Shown: positions 35,779-44,687 of the stretch, one piece after another
Position numbering within the stretch: position 1 is the stretch's first letter
Layout of the letters: each line of letters begins with the position of its first letter
Assembly (NCBI RefSeq): GCF_013377885.1
Contig: NZ_JABKAU010000009.1
Location: 1-64,000, forward strand
Direction: 5' to 3'
Length of the DNA: 64,000 nt
Origin: Hymenobacter lapidiphilus
GTDB taxonomy: Bacteria; Bacteroidota; Bacteroidia; Cytophagales; Hymenobacteraceae
Position numbers and translations under genes: made by a program
Notes under the pieces: generated by a model
Seen by the model: the letters and a program-made list of their open reading frames with translations, nothing else
Databases searched by the model: none
Told to the model about the DNA's origin: nothing

Positions 35779-37968
35779 TTACTTTCCGAACGGCTTCACG
35801 TCCATGTTGTAGAAGGCGAACGACCAGATGTCGGCCCACTCCTGAATCTGGAGTTTGGTGCTTTTGCCGGCGCCGTGGCCCGCGTTTACATCGACGCGGA
35901 TGAGCTGGGGGTTGGGGCCGGTGTTGGCGGCCTGCAGGGCGGCAGCAAACTTAAACGAGTGCGCCGGCACCACGCGGTCGTCGTGGTCGGCGGTGGTAAT
36001 CATGGTGGCGGGGTAGTCGGCGGGCTTTAGGTTATGCAGCGGCGAGAACTTGTAGAGGTTCTGGAACTGCTCGTAGCTGTCGGAGGTACCATACTCGGGA
36101 GCCCAGTTCCAGCCGATGGTGAACTTCTGGTAGCGCAGCATGTCCATCACGCCCACGGCCGGGAAGGCCACTTTGCACAGGTCGGGGCGCTGCGTCATCG
36201 TGGCACCTACCAGCAGGCCGCCATTCGAGCCGCCGGCCATGGCCAGCTTCTCGGTGCTGGTGTAGCCCTGCACCTTCAGGTACTCGGCGGCGGCAATAAA
36301 GTCGTCGAACACGTTCTGCTTGTTGGGCGTCATGCCGGCTTTGTGCCAGGCCTCGCCGTACTCGCCCCCGCCCCGCAGGTTGGGAATGGCGATGATGCCG
36401 CCGTTTTCGAGCCACAGCATGCGGGCCACCGAGAAGCCGGGCGTGAGCGAGATGTTGAACCCGCCATAGGCGTACAAGTACGTGGGGTTCTGGCCGTCGA
36501 GCTTCAGGCCCTTTTTGTGGGTGATGAACATGGGCACCTTCGTGCCGTCTTTGCTGCTGTAGAACACCTGCGTGGTGGTGTAGTCAGTGGGGTTTACATC
36601 TACTTTCGGAGCCCGGAATACGGTGCTGGTGTTGGTGGCCAGGTCGTACTTGTAAATGGTGGTCGGGTACGTGAACGAGGTGAAGGCGTAGTACACCTCC
36701 TTCGCGTCGCGCTTGCCACCGAAGCCCGAGGCCGTGCCCAGGGCCGGCAGGGCCACATCGTGCTTGAATTCGCCCTTCTCGGTGTACACCTTAATCAGAC
36801 TGCTGGCATCCTTCAGATACGATGCCACCAAATAGCCGCCCACGTGGTCGACGCCCTCCAGCTTTTGCTGGGTTTCAGGCAGCACGGTTTTCCAGTTTTT
36901 CTCCTGGGGCTTTTTGGGGTCGATGAGCACGACGCGGTAGTTGGGTGCGCCGTTGTTGGTGAGTACCAGCAGCTGTCCGCCCACGTTGCCAACCACCGAG
37001 TTGTTGTGCTCATAGCTCGTGATGATGGGCGTGAAGCTTCCCTCCTGCCGCCGGTCGGTCAGGTCGCGCACCGAAAGGCGGTTGCCGTCGGCCTTGCCAT
37101 CGGTGAGGTACAAGGACAGGAACCGCTCGTCGTCGGTGGTGCTTACCATGCGGAAGCCCAGCGCGCTTTTGGGGTCCTCGTACACCAACCGGTCGGTGCT
37201 CTGGGGCTTGCCGAGGGTGTGGTAGTACACCTTGTGGTACTCGTTTTTGCCAGCCAGCTTATTCTCGCCGGCCTTGGGCGCGTCGTAGCGGCTATAGAAG
37301 AAACCGTTTTTGTACCAGGACGCCCCCGAAACCTTCACCCAGTCGAGCTGGTCAGACATCGGCTGGCGGGTTTTCAGGTCGAGCACCTTCATCGTCTGCC
37401 AGTCCGAGCCGCCGCCGCTAGTGGCGTAGGCCATGTAGCGGTTGTCGTGCGAGAAGTAGGTACCGGCCAGGGCCGTCGTACCGTCGGCCGAAAACTTGTT
37501 GGGGTCGAGCAGCACCTCGGCCGCAGCATCGGAACCCTCGGGCTGCACATACAGCACCGCCTGGTTCTGCAGGCCGTCGTTCTTACTGAAATACAGCATT
37601 TTGCCCTCCTGCTGCGGAATGCCGAATTTCTCGTAGTTCCAGAGTGTAGTCAGCCGCTCACGGATTTTGTCGCGAAACGGGATCTGGTCGAGGTAGCCAA
37701 ACGTCACCTTGTTTTCGGCCGTCACCCAGCTCTTGGTTTCGGGCGCATCGGGGTCTTCGAGCCAACGGTAAGGGTCGGCCACGGAGGTGCCAAAATAATC
37801 GTCCTTCTGATCGGACTTACGGGAGTCGGGGTAGTTAAGCACGAATTTATTGGAGGGGGAAGCAGCAGTTTTGGCTGCAGGCGTAGTGGCCGTGGGCATA
37901 GCCGGCTGCGAGGAGCGGCAGGCGGCCAGGCCGGCCAGCGCCAGCAGTGGAACGGTGAGTTTGCGCAT
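35779..37968 (-). CDS. Prolyl oligopeptidase (S9A), lipoprotein form
   Basis: A 729-residue serine peptidase that cuts short peptides after proline. The N-terminus [17 protein letters not shown] carries a lipobox (Cys17), so it should be an envelope lipoprotein. The beta-propeller spans about 80-440 and the alpha/beta-hydrolase domain the rest. The nucleophile is in GGSNGGLL near residue 582, the Asp in [10 protein letters not shown] and the His in NAGHGAGKS. All three catalytic residues are present. It diverges from the siderophore-type receptor gene. Confidence 0.93.
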   Translation of the reverse strand: MRKLTVPLLALAGLAACRSSQPAMPTATTPAAKTAASPSNKFVLNYPDSRKSDQKDDYFGTSVADPYRWLEDPDAPETKSWVTAENKVTFGYLDQIPFRDKIRERLTTLWNYEKFGIPQQEGKMLYFSKNDGLQNQAVLYVQPEGSDAAAEVLLDPNKFSADGTTALAGTYFSHDNRYMAYATSGGGSDWQTMKVLDLKTRQPMSDQLDWVKVSGASWYKNGFFYSRYDAPKAGENKLAGKNEYHKVYYHTLGKPQSTDRLVYEDPKSALGFRMVSTTDDERFLSLYLTDGKADGNRLSVRDLTDRRQEGSFTPIITSYEHNNSVVGNVGGQLLVLTNNGAPNYRVVLIDPKKPQEKNWKTVLPETQQKLEGVDHVGGYLVASYLKDASSLIKVYTEKGEFKHDVALPALGTASGFGGKRDAKEVYYAFTSFTYPTTIYKYDLATNTSTVFRAPKVDVNPTDYTTTQVFYSSKDGTKVPMFITHKKGLKLDGQNPTYLYAYGGFNISLTPGFSVARMLWLENGGIIAIPNLRGGGEYGEAWHKAGMTPNKQNVFDDFIAAAEYLKVQGYTSTEKLAMAGGSNGGLLVGATMTQRPDLCKVAFPAVGVMDMLRYQKFTIGWNWAPEYGTSDSYEQFQNLYKFSPLHNLKPADYPATMITTADHDDRVVPAHSFKFAAALQAANTGPNPQLIRVDVNAGHGAGKSTKLQIQEWADIWSFAFYNMDVKPFGK

Positions 37969-38083
37969 AGGGAAGGAACATGGGTGAATGGTCGAAGATA
38001 GCCCACAAGTTTGGCAGATGCCGCCCCGGCAGCCCGTTCACGGGCCGTTGCAAGCCAACAGGCGGTCATCATACCGCAAATTA

Positions 38084-38152
38084 ATTCTATTAAGAATTTT
38101 TCTAAATAGAATATACGTCGTTCCTTTGCCTAATTAAGAAAGATTCTAATTA
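38084..38152. promoter_or_regulatory. Two related palindromic operator-like sites
   Basis: Site 1 (38084-38112) has 13-base inverted arms with 12 matches around a 3-base centre. Site 2 (38131-38152) shares the core TTAAGAA-nnn-TTCTAA. Both lie in a strikingly AT-rich stretch 10 to 78 bases before the receptor start. They look like binding sites of one dimeric repressor, perhaps responding to iron. Confidence 0.55.
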
Positions 38153-38161
38153 AAATCTCTC

Positions 38162-40576
38162 ATGTTGAATCTCTGCTCGCTAGGCCTTACTTCCATCCTT
38201 CTGGTCAACGCCCTCACGGTGCAGGCCCAGCAAGCGGCCACCATCCGGGGCCGCGTTACTACCTCCGACGGCCGCCCGGCCGAGTCGGTAACGGTGGGTC
38301 TGAAGAGCCGTAGCCAAGGCGCCATCACCAACGGCAACGGCGAGTATGTAATTGAGCGCGTGCGCGATGGCCAGTACACCGTGGTAGTATCGGCGGTGGG
38401 CCTGAAAACAACGGAGCAGTCGGTAACGGTGCGCGGCGGGCAGGCCGTGGTGCTCGATTTCATGCTGAGCGAAAACGCCGAGCAGCTCAAGGAGGTGGTT
38501 ATCAGCGGCAACCGCACCAATAAGTTCGTCCGCAAAACGTCGGAGTACGTGGGTAAGATGCCGCTGAGCAACCTCGAAAACCCGCAGGTGTATGCCACCG
38601 TGGGCAAGGAGCTGCTGACCGAGCAGGTGGTGTTTTCGGTGGACGACGCGGTGCGCAACGCCCCCGGCGTGCAGAAAATGTGGGATGCCACCGGCCGCGG
38701 CGGCGACGGCGGCGCCTTCTACGCCTCGCGGGGCTTCATCGTGTCGAGCCAGCTGCGCAACGGCGTGGCCGGCAACGTCACGAGCGACATCGACGCCATC
38801 AACCTGGAGAAGCTGGAGGTGATTAAAGGCCCCTCGGCCACGCTGTTCGGCAGCTCCCTCACCTCGTATGGCGGCCTGCTGAACCGCGTGACCAAGAAGC
38901 CGCTGGATACGTTCGGGGGCGAAGTGAACGTGGCGGCCGGCTCCTACGGCTTCCACCGCGTATCGGCCGACGTGAACCTAGTGGATGGCAACACGCCCGC
39001 CAACCAGCCCAAAACGCTGGCCTTCCGCCTGAACACGGCCTACACCTACGAAGACAGCTTCCAGAACCTCAACTACCCGGGCTTCACCAAAAACCTGGCC
39101 GTGGCCCCGAGCGTGCAGTTCCGGCCCAACGAACGGCTGACGGTGAACGTGGACGCCGAGATTTACAAAGGCACCAACGTGGGTAAGCAAATCATCTTCT
39201 TCTACGAGCCCTCCTCGGCGCTGGGCTTCGACCGGGCCGACCAGGCGCCGCTCAACTACCGGCAGTCGTACCAGGGCGAGGGCCTGACCCAGGATTCGCG
39301 CAGCACCAACCTGTTTGGGCAGGTGCATTACCAACTGGCGCCCGGCTTCAGCACCACCACCTACCTCACCAGCAGCCACAGCTACTCCGACGGTTTCGGC
39401 GCGTATTTCTACCTGCTGCCCAACAGCCGGCTGGTGCGCGCCGACCAATCGACGGACAACAGCCGCCGCACCGTGTTCGAGGCCCAACAGCTGTTTAATG
39501 GCGACTTCCGGGTGGGCAATATGCGCAACCGCGTGGTGGTGGGCCTGGATTACCTGCGCGTGAACTCCGACCTGAACTTCCTGGGAGGCAACATCGATAC
39601 GATTTCGCTGAACGCCTCCAGCGGCACTATCCGCGGCTTTAATGGCCCGAACATAGCGGCCCGCTACGCGGCCTCGTCCCCAGCGCATTACCTGGTTACC
39701 ACTACCACCAACACCTATAGCGCCTTCGTGTCGGATGTGCTGAACCTGACCGACCAGCTGAGCGTGCTGGCGGCCCTGCGCGTCGACCATTTCGATAACA
39801 AGGGCGGCCTGTTCTACTCGCCGGTGGCGCCGTATTCGCAAACGGCGCTGTCGCCCAAGTTCGGAGCCGTGTACCAGCCGGTGAAAGACCGGGTGAGCGT
39901 GTTTGCCAACTACCAGAACAGCTTCAACAACCTGGGCGTGTACCTGAACGCCGGCGGCAGCAGCCTGATTGCCCGGCCCGAGCGCGCCAACCAGTGGGAA
40001 GGCGGCGTGAAGCTGGATGCCGCCGGGGGCCGCCTCAGCGCCACGGTCAGCTACTACGACATCTACGTGAAGGATCGGCTGCGCATTATCAGCTACGATG
40101 CTAACTTCCAGGCCATCAGCGCCCAGGATGCCAACCAGCGCAGCAAGGGCGTAGAGGTGAGCGTGCTTGCCAATCCGCTGCCGGGCCTGAACATAGTGGG
40201 TGGTTTCGCCTACAACGATTCGAAGTTTGAAACCCAGGACGAAACCGTGAACGGCCGCCGGCCCAACACCGCTTCTTCGCCCATCGTGGCCAATGCCTGG
40301 CTGAGTTACCGACAGCCCGCCGGCCCGCTACAGGGCCTGGGAGCAGGGTTCGGCGGCAACTATGCCAACGACAACCGCATCCAGAACACGAGCACCAACG
40401 TGTTTACGCTGCCCAGCTACACTGTGCTCAACGCCAGCGTGTTCTACGACCAGCCCAGGTTCCGGCTCTCGGCCAGAGCAGATAACCTCACCGACAAGCA
40501 ATACTGGACCGGCTACACCACGATGAACGCGCAGAAGCTGCGCAGTATCATCGGTAGCGTTGCCTACAAGTTCTAG
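38162..40576 (+). CDS. TonB-dependent siderophore-type receptor
   Basis: An 804-residue outer-membrane receptor. A signal peptide (about 1-22) precedes a carboxypeptidase-regulatory-like domain (about 27-105), a plug (about 125-240; KLEVIKGPSATLFGSSLTSYGGLLNRVTK-type, seen as LEVIKGPSATLFGSSL) and a barrel to the end (TDKQYWTGYTTMNAQ before the last strands). The plug pattern belongs to the siderophore class. A PepSY membrane protein follows, the usual partner for reductive iron release, and a double palindrome precedes it. Iron-siderophore uptake is therefore likely; the ligand is not known. Confidence 0.9.
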   Translation: MLNLCSLGLTSILLVNALTVQAQQAATIRGRVTTSDGRPAESVTVGLKSRSQGAITNGNGEYVIERVRDGQYTVVVSAVGLKTTEQSVTVRGGQAVVLDFMLSENAEQLKEVVISGNRTNKFVRKTSEYVGKMPLSNLENPQVYATVGKELLTEQVVFSVDDAVRNAPGVQKMWDATGRGGDGGAFYASRGFIVSSQLRNGVAGNVTSDIDAINLEKLEVIKGPSATLFGSSLTSYGGLLNRVTKKPLDTFGGEVNVAAGSYGFHRVSADVNLVDGNTPANQPKTLAFRLNTAYTYEDSFQNLNYPGFTKNLAVAPSVQFRPNERLTVNVDAEIYKGTNVGKQIIFFYEPSSALGFDRADQAPLNYRQSYQGEGLTQDSRSTNLFGQVHYQLAPGFSTTTYLTSSHSYSDGFGAYFYLLPNSRLVRADQSTDNSRRTVFEAQQLFNGDFRVGNMRNRVVVGLDYLRVNSDLNFLGGNIDTISLNASSGTIRGFNGPNIAARYAASSPAHYLVTTTTNTYSAFVSDVLNLTDQLSVLAALRVDHFDNKGGLFYSPVAPYSQTALSPKFGAVYQPVKDRVSVFANYQNSFNNLGVYLNAGGSSLIARPERANQWEGGVKLDAAGGRLSATVSYYDIYVKDRLRIISYDANFQAISAQDANQRSKGVEVSVLANPLPGLNIVGGFAYNDSKFETQDETVNGRRPNTASSPIVANAWLSYRQPAGPLQGLGAGFGGNYANDNRIQNTSTNVFTLPSYTVLNASVFYDQPRFRLSARADNLTDKQYWTGYTTMNAQKLRSIIGSVAYKF

Positions 40577-40577
40577 G

Positions 40578-40820
40578 GTGGTGGGGGCGGCGCGCCAACA
40601 GCCAGCACAGTTGCAGGCTCAACCGCAGGCCGACGCTGTACCGGCCTGGAACTGCGCCGGCTGCCGGCTCTGTAGCCTCACGCCGCAACGGCAGCTGTGC
40701 CAGCTCCGGCACCTGCTGCGCTGGCACGAAGCCCGCCTGAACGCCGCCGCCCTACACCACCTTCCCGCCTCCGACCCGATTCCGCCAATCAGCCTAACCG
40801 ACCCGAGCCATGACATTTAA
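40578..40820 (+). CDS. Candidate small Cys-rich protein between receptor and PepSY protein
   Basis: A possible 80-residue product starting at GTG directly after the receptor stop codon. Its stop overlaps the PepSY start by 11 bases, as in translationally coupled genes. It has a CAGCRLC motif and two more Cys, then a helix ending in Leu/Arg. No family recognised. It could be real and metal-binding, or a chance frame in GC-rich DNA; the start is non-ATG. Confidence 0.35.
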   Translation: MVGAARQQPAQLQAQPQADAVPAWNCAGCRLCSLTPQRQLCQLRHLLRWHEARLNAAALHHLPASDPIPPISLTDPSHDI

Positions 40821-41943
40821 GAAAATCAGCGCCAAACTGCACCTGTGGCTGGGGCTGTCCTCGGGGCTGGTGGTGTTTATTGTGAGCCTGACGGGGTGCA
40901 TTTTCGTGTTTCAGGACGAGATAAGGGACCTGACGGAGCCGTGGCGGCAGGTACAGCCGCAGCCGACGGCCATGCTGCTGCCCTCACGATTGCAGGCCGC
41001 CGCCCTGGCCACGCACCCCGGCGTGGCTGCCCAGGATACGTGGTTCACCTCCTTCGGCCCCGCGCGCTCGGCCACCGTGTTTTTCACCGATAAAGCGGGG
41101 ACACCCACACAAGTGTACCTGAATCCCTACAGCGGTCAGGTGCTGCACGAGCACGATTTGCGTACCCATTTTTTCACCATCATCCAGGAAATCCATACGC
41201 ACCTACTGCTGCCCGCACCGGTGGCGAAATGGGTGGTGGGGCTTTCCATCTGTATTTTTGTGGTGATGCTGCTGACGGGCATCGTGCTATGGTGGCCCAA
41301 GCGCAAGCAGGAGCGCAAGCAGCGTTTTACCGTGAAGTGGGGGGGCCGCTGGCGGCGCATGAACTACGATTTGCACAACGTGCTGGGCTTCTATGCGGCC
41401 AGTATCGCGCTGGTACTGGCACTGTCGGGCCTGTTCATGCTTTTCCCCTGGATGCTCAACGTCACCGTATTCGCCATCGACGGCAAGTGGCCACCTTCGC
41501 CGGAGCAGCTCACACCTAAAATCGACACGCTGCAAACCGTGGCCGCCGCCGCCCGACCTCTGCCCGACGTGGCGTACAGCACCATCTACCGGCTCGCGCC
41601 CGAGACGCACATGCTGATTATCGCCCCGGTTGGTAGCGGCAAAGCCACGCTGCAATGCTGGGCTTACCAGCGGGCACTGCACTACTACCACCGCACCGAA
41701 TTCTTCTTCCATCCCACCTCGGGCCAGCTGCTGGGCACCACGCCCCACCACCAGAAAAGCAACGGCACCAAGTTCTCCGATATGAACTACGACCTGCACA
41801 CCGGCCAACTGCTGGGCCTGGGTGGCAAAATCGTCGCCTTTCTGGCCAGCCTGATTTCGGCCAGCCTGCCCGTTACAGGCACCATTGTGTGGTGGGGACG
41901 GCGCAACAAAAAGCAGAAACCGCAACGCCTGCAACCGGCGTAG
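40810..41943 (+). CDS. PepSY-domain membrane protein of iron uptake
   Basis: A 377-residue inner-membrane protein with four long helices (about residues 14-36, 137-158, 194-218 and 341-362) and periplasmic PepSY-type domains between them. The repeated MNYDLH motif, after the second and before the fourth helix, is typical of the PepSY-associated transmembrane family. Relatives act next to siderophore receptors, probably in reductive release of iron. It follows the receptor, separated only by the small Cys-rich frame, and ends before a palindrome. Confidence 0.87.
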   Translation: MTFKKISAKLHLWLGLSSGLVVFIVSLTGCIFVFQDEIRDLTEPWRQVQPQPTAMLLPSRLQAAALATHPGVAAQDTWFTSFGPARSATVFFTDKAGTPTQVYLNPYSGQVLHEHDLRTHFFTIIQEIHTHLLLPAPVAKWVVGLSICIFVVMLLTGIVLWWPKRKQERKQRFTVKWGGRWRRMNYDLHNVLGFYAASIALVLALSGLFMLFPWMLNVTVFAIDGKWPPSPEQLTPKIDTLQTVAAAARPLPDVAYSTIYRLAPETHMLIIAPVGSGKATLQCWAYQRALHYYHRTEFFFHPTSGQLLGTTPHHQKSNGTKFSDMNYDLHTGQLLGLGGKIVAFLASLISASLPVTGTIVWWGRRNKKQKPQRLQPA

Positions 41944-41950
41944 GCTACCG

Positions 41951-42036
41951 CCATGCTGAGCGTAGCCGAAGCATCTCTACCGCAATGCCATATAATTACT
42001 TTGGTGGTAGAGATGCTTCGACTGCGCTCAGCATGG
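41951..42036. repeat. Palindromic element, CATGCTGAGC family, copy 1
   Basis: Arms 41951-41981 and 42006-42036, 29 of 31 matching in inverted order, with a 24-base loop. It lies between convergent genes. The same arm sequence forms the ends of the cassette at 49758-50195. Confidence 0.85.
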
Positions 42037-42076
42037 CGGCCCTTTTGCCGCATCATACTCTCTCACTACTTCTCTG

Positions 42077-42754
42077 CTACTGCATCCGGCCCACCTTCGG
42101 AATCACTTGAATCAGGAAGCGTTTGTTGTCGCCTTCGCGGCGGCCCTGGTAGCGGCCGGTGCCGTAGAAGCCGCTGCCCCCGATGATGAGCTCGATGTTG
42201 CGGTCCTGGCCGAAATCGAGGCCGTTCTGCTTCCAGAAGTTGAGCAGATTCAAGGCCCGGCGGTAGCTGAGCTGGTAGGTGGTTTGCTCCTCGCGGGCGT
42301 TGCGCAGGTCGCCGGCCGGGTAGCGGGCGGCCATGCCCTCCACAATCACGAGGTAGCGCACGGGCTGGTCGGTTTTGATGCTCTTGAGCACCGTGCGCAA
42401 CGTGCGGCCAGCCTGCAACAGGGCAGGCTTGTAGGCATCCTGAATTTCGTCGCGCCCAGCCTTGAACTGTACCGGCACCAGCAGCTCGTGCCGTTCATTG
42501 CTGGGGTCATACTTAAAGTACTTACCCTCCAGCCGCTCCAACGAACGGCGGATTTTGGTTATCTGCTCCAACTCCTCGGCCTTGGCTTTCAGCTCGCCGT
42601 TGGCCTGCTTCAGCTCCCCCTCGCGGTCCTTAAACAGCTTGAAGCTGTACACGAACAGCACCAGCATCACCACAAACAACGACGTCATCAGGTCCACATA
42701 ACTGGGCCAGAAGAAGTCGTTTTGTTGGCGTTTGTTGGAGGTGGGGTTGTTCAT
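42077..42754 (-). CDS. MotB/OmpA-like stator subunit
   Basis: A 225-residue protein with one membrane helix at about residues 17-37 (FFWPSYVDLMTSLFVVMLVL). Asp21 in YVDLMTSLF is placed like the proton-carrying Asp of MotB, ExbD and ZorB. A coiled segment (45-75) follows, then an OmpA-like peptidoglycan-binding domain (about 90-215; SYRRALNLLNFW fits the core helix). It should anchor a proton channel to the cell wall. It is the last gene of the 42-54 kb minus-strand set; its partner is the MotA-like gene upstream. The family match is by motif and order. Confidence 0.78.
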   Translation of the reverse strand: MNNPTSNKRQQNDFFWPSYVDLMTSLFVVMLVLFVYSFKLFKDREGELKQANGELKAKAEELEQITKIRRSLERLEGKYFKYDPSNERHELLVPVQFKAGRDEIQDAYKPALLQAGRTLRTVLKSIKTDQPVRYLVIVEGMAARYPAGDLRNAREEQTTYQLSYRRALNLLNFWKQNGLDFGQDRNIELIIGGSGFYGTGRYQGRREGDNKRFLIQVIPKVGRMQ

Positions 42755-42801
42755 CTTCGTTTTATCGATATTTGACTTTATCAGTACTCAAATCACACCC
42801 T

Positions 42802-43053
42802 ATGAAGATTGATAGTACAGAGACGTTAACAGAAAAACAGGGCTATGAAGCTATGCTATATATGCTGATGCAATACTGGAAGGCGACAGGCTCCAATGAT
42901 CTGACGGACATTCTCAGTGGTGGAGAATACATTGAAAAGGATACACCCGCCGACCCCGTATTCTGGTATGACTGGCTTGATGCAATCGAAAAGGTGAGGC
43001 GCGAAGGTCCGCTACCTTTTAAAGTACTGTATCCTGTGGATCCTGAAAACTAA
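42802..43053 (+). CDS. Small unknown protein on the opposite strand inside the stator gene pair
   Basis: An 83-residue acidic soluble protein, using the ATG at 42802; an in-frame ATG at 42772 is also open. Sequence such as GYEAMLYMLMQYWKATGSNDL and DPVFWYDWLDAIEKV looks like a folded helical protein. It resembles orphan immunity-type proteins of polymorphic toxin loci, but I cannot name the family. It lies on the plus strand between the MotA-like and MotB-like genes and is visibly AT-richer than both, suggesting separate acquisition. Confidence 0.65.
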   Translation: MKIDSTETLTEKQGYEAMLYMLMQYWKATGSNDLTDILSGGEYIEKDTPADPVFWYDWLDAIEKVRREGPLPFKVLYPVDPEN

Positions 43054-43075
43054 AAACCCCAAACTCAGAGGCTCT

Positions 43076-44536
43076 CTACACCGGCTTCACGCCCCCAAAC
43101 AGCTTGTCCATGAACCGCTGGAAGCTATTCTTGGCGGTGGCCTTCACCAGCACCGTATTCAGGTTGGATATTTCGGCCAGCAGCTTGGCCTGAATCTGAG
43201 AATCGAGCTCCACTTTGCGCAGCAGTTCGCGCTGGGTGGCGGTTACGTCGCGGCTGAGGTCGGTTTGCTGGGCGTTGAGGCTTTGGAGGGGCTCCAGCTG
43301 CTTGAGCAGCTTTTCGAAGATGTTGTCGGCGTTGAGCTGCTGGTAGTACTGCTGCCACTTCTCGTAGGCCAGTTGGGCTTGGCGCTCGTTCTGGTCCTGG
43401 CGCTGGGTGAGGATGTCGGCCAGACTGATGCCCGCCTGGTCGATGTGCTGCTCGGCCCGGTCGCGCAGGTTGCGCAGCTCCACCTGGTGCTTCTGGAAGA
43501 AGTCGAGCATGAGCTGCACCGAGTTGTTGTTGCTGCCCACGTATTGGCCCAGGTCGTTGATGCCCTTCTCGAAGCCGCGCAGCCGATCCAGAATCCCGTT
43601 CACGCTCTGCGCCGACTGGTAGCCGTTTTCCAGCATCTGGTTCAGCTTCTGCTGGTAGCCGGTGAAGGCCGCGAACATATCAGCCGACTCGCTTACCCTG
43701 TCGAACACGGCAATGTTGGCAGCGGCCATCTTGTCGTAGCCAATGGTATCGAGGCGCTGCAGAAAATCACTCTGCACCCGGATGTTCTCCGTCACCTTGT
43801 CCATGAGCGGGTTGAACAAATCAACCTGGCCCACGAACTGCTGATTGAAGGCATCGAGCACCGATTTGAGGTTGCTCAGGCTGCCGGCCATGTCGGAGTG
43901 CAGAATGGGTAGTAGCCGCACCTGCAGCACGGTGTAGTATTGGTTCTGGCGGCCATCGAGCTGGCGGCGGGCCTCGCGTAGCAGCCCGTTGCCGAGCAGC
44001 GTGAGCAGCAGCCCCACGAACGAGCCGGTCATGGCAATCAGCACCCCGGTCAGGAAGGGCGTCAGCGCATTTTCATCCGATACCCCGTTGCGGGCAATGC
44101 CCACCAGGCCCAGAATCACTCCCAGAAACGTCCCTAACAGTCCTAGGTACAGAGGTGTCGAAACGTTGGCCTGCACCTCATTGTCGAGCACTTGGCTGCG
44201 GCGTTCCGAAATGTCCTTCAGAATCCCAAAATCGGCCGCCGCGCCCTTGTTGTGGCGCAGGTAGTCATTGGTGTCGAGCAGGATTTCCTGGAACTCGGTC
44301 GAGGCGTTATCGGCCTTAAGCAGGGTGGCCGGGTAGGCATCGGCAGGCGCATCGGCGGCGTATTCGGGCAGGTCGCGGCCGTCGGCCAGCACGAGGCGCT
44401 GTTCCACCCGCAGCGCTTCGCGGGGCGGATACAGCAGGCTGAGCTGGCGCGTTTTGGCCCGCGTTTGCAGAAACGTGCGAATCTGCAGGCCCACCACCAC
44501 GACGACAACCAGTACTTCGAGGATAATTTCGAGCAT
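43076..44536 (-). CDS. MotA/TolQ/ZorA-like channel protein with long coiled tail
   Basis: A 486-residue membrane protein. Helices lie at about residues 3-18, 127-147 (TPLYLGLLGTFLGVILGLVG) and 159-184 (PFLTGVLIAMTGSFVGLLLTLLG). The last two have the Gly/Thr-rich pattern of the MotA/TolQ/ExbB pore. Residues about 190-470 form a long polar, mostly helical cytoplasmic tail, much longer than in TolQ or ExbB and reminiscent of ZorA of Zorya defence systems. It should form an ion channel with the MotB-like protein. ZorC and ZorD are absent, so the system is not Zorya. Confidence 0.72.
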   Translation of the reverse strand: MLEIILEVLVVVVVVGLQIRTFLQTRAKTRQLSLLYPPREALRVEQRLVLADGRDLPEYAADAPADAYPATLLKADNASTEFQEILLDTNDYLRHNKGAAADFGILKDISERRSQVLDNEVQANVSTPLYLGLLGTFLGVILGLVGIARNGVSDENALTPFLTGVLIAMTGSFVGLLLTLLGNGLLREARRQLDGRQNQYYTVLQVRLLPILHSDMAGSLSNLKSVLDAFNQQFVGQVDLFNPLMDKVTENIRVQSDFLQRLDTIGYDKMAAANIAVFDRVSESADMFAAFTGYQQKLNQMLENGYQSAQSVNGILDRLRGFEKGINDLGQYVGSNNNSVQLMLDFFQKHQVELRNLRDRAEQHIDQAGISLADILTQRQDQNERQAQLAYEKWQQYYQQLNADNIFEKLLKQLEPLQSLNAQQTDLSRDVTATQRELLRKVELDSQIQAKLLAEISNLNTVLVKATAKNSFQRFMDKLFGGVKPV

Positions 44537-44563
44537 AGAACTACAAATAACGCTATTACTGCC

Positions 44564-44663
44564 CTGTCATCCTGACAAAGGAAGGATCTTATCCCGCTTC
44601 AACTGCCGTCGTCATAACGGGTCGTTTGCGCGCGAAAAGATCCTTCCTTCATCAGGATGACAG
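44564..44663. repeat. Palindromic element, CTGTCATCCTGA family, copy 1
   Basis: Arms 44564-44590 and 44637-44663, 25 of 27 matching in inverted order, with a 46-base centre. It lies between two genes of the minus-strand set. A second copy is at 57281-57370. Confidence 0.85.
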
Positions 44664-44687
44664 TTCTTTTAACCAGTGGGCGCGTTT

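Noticed and set aside
36034..38001. 655-codon open frame opposite the prolyl oligopeptidase gene
   Set aside because: The peptidase has all catalytic motifs on the other strand; this frame has no recognisable fold.
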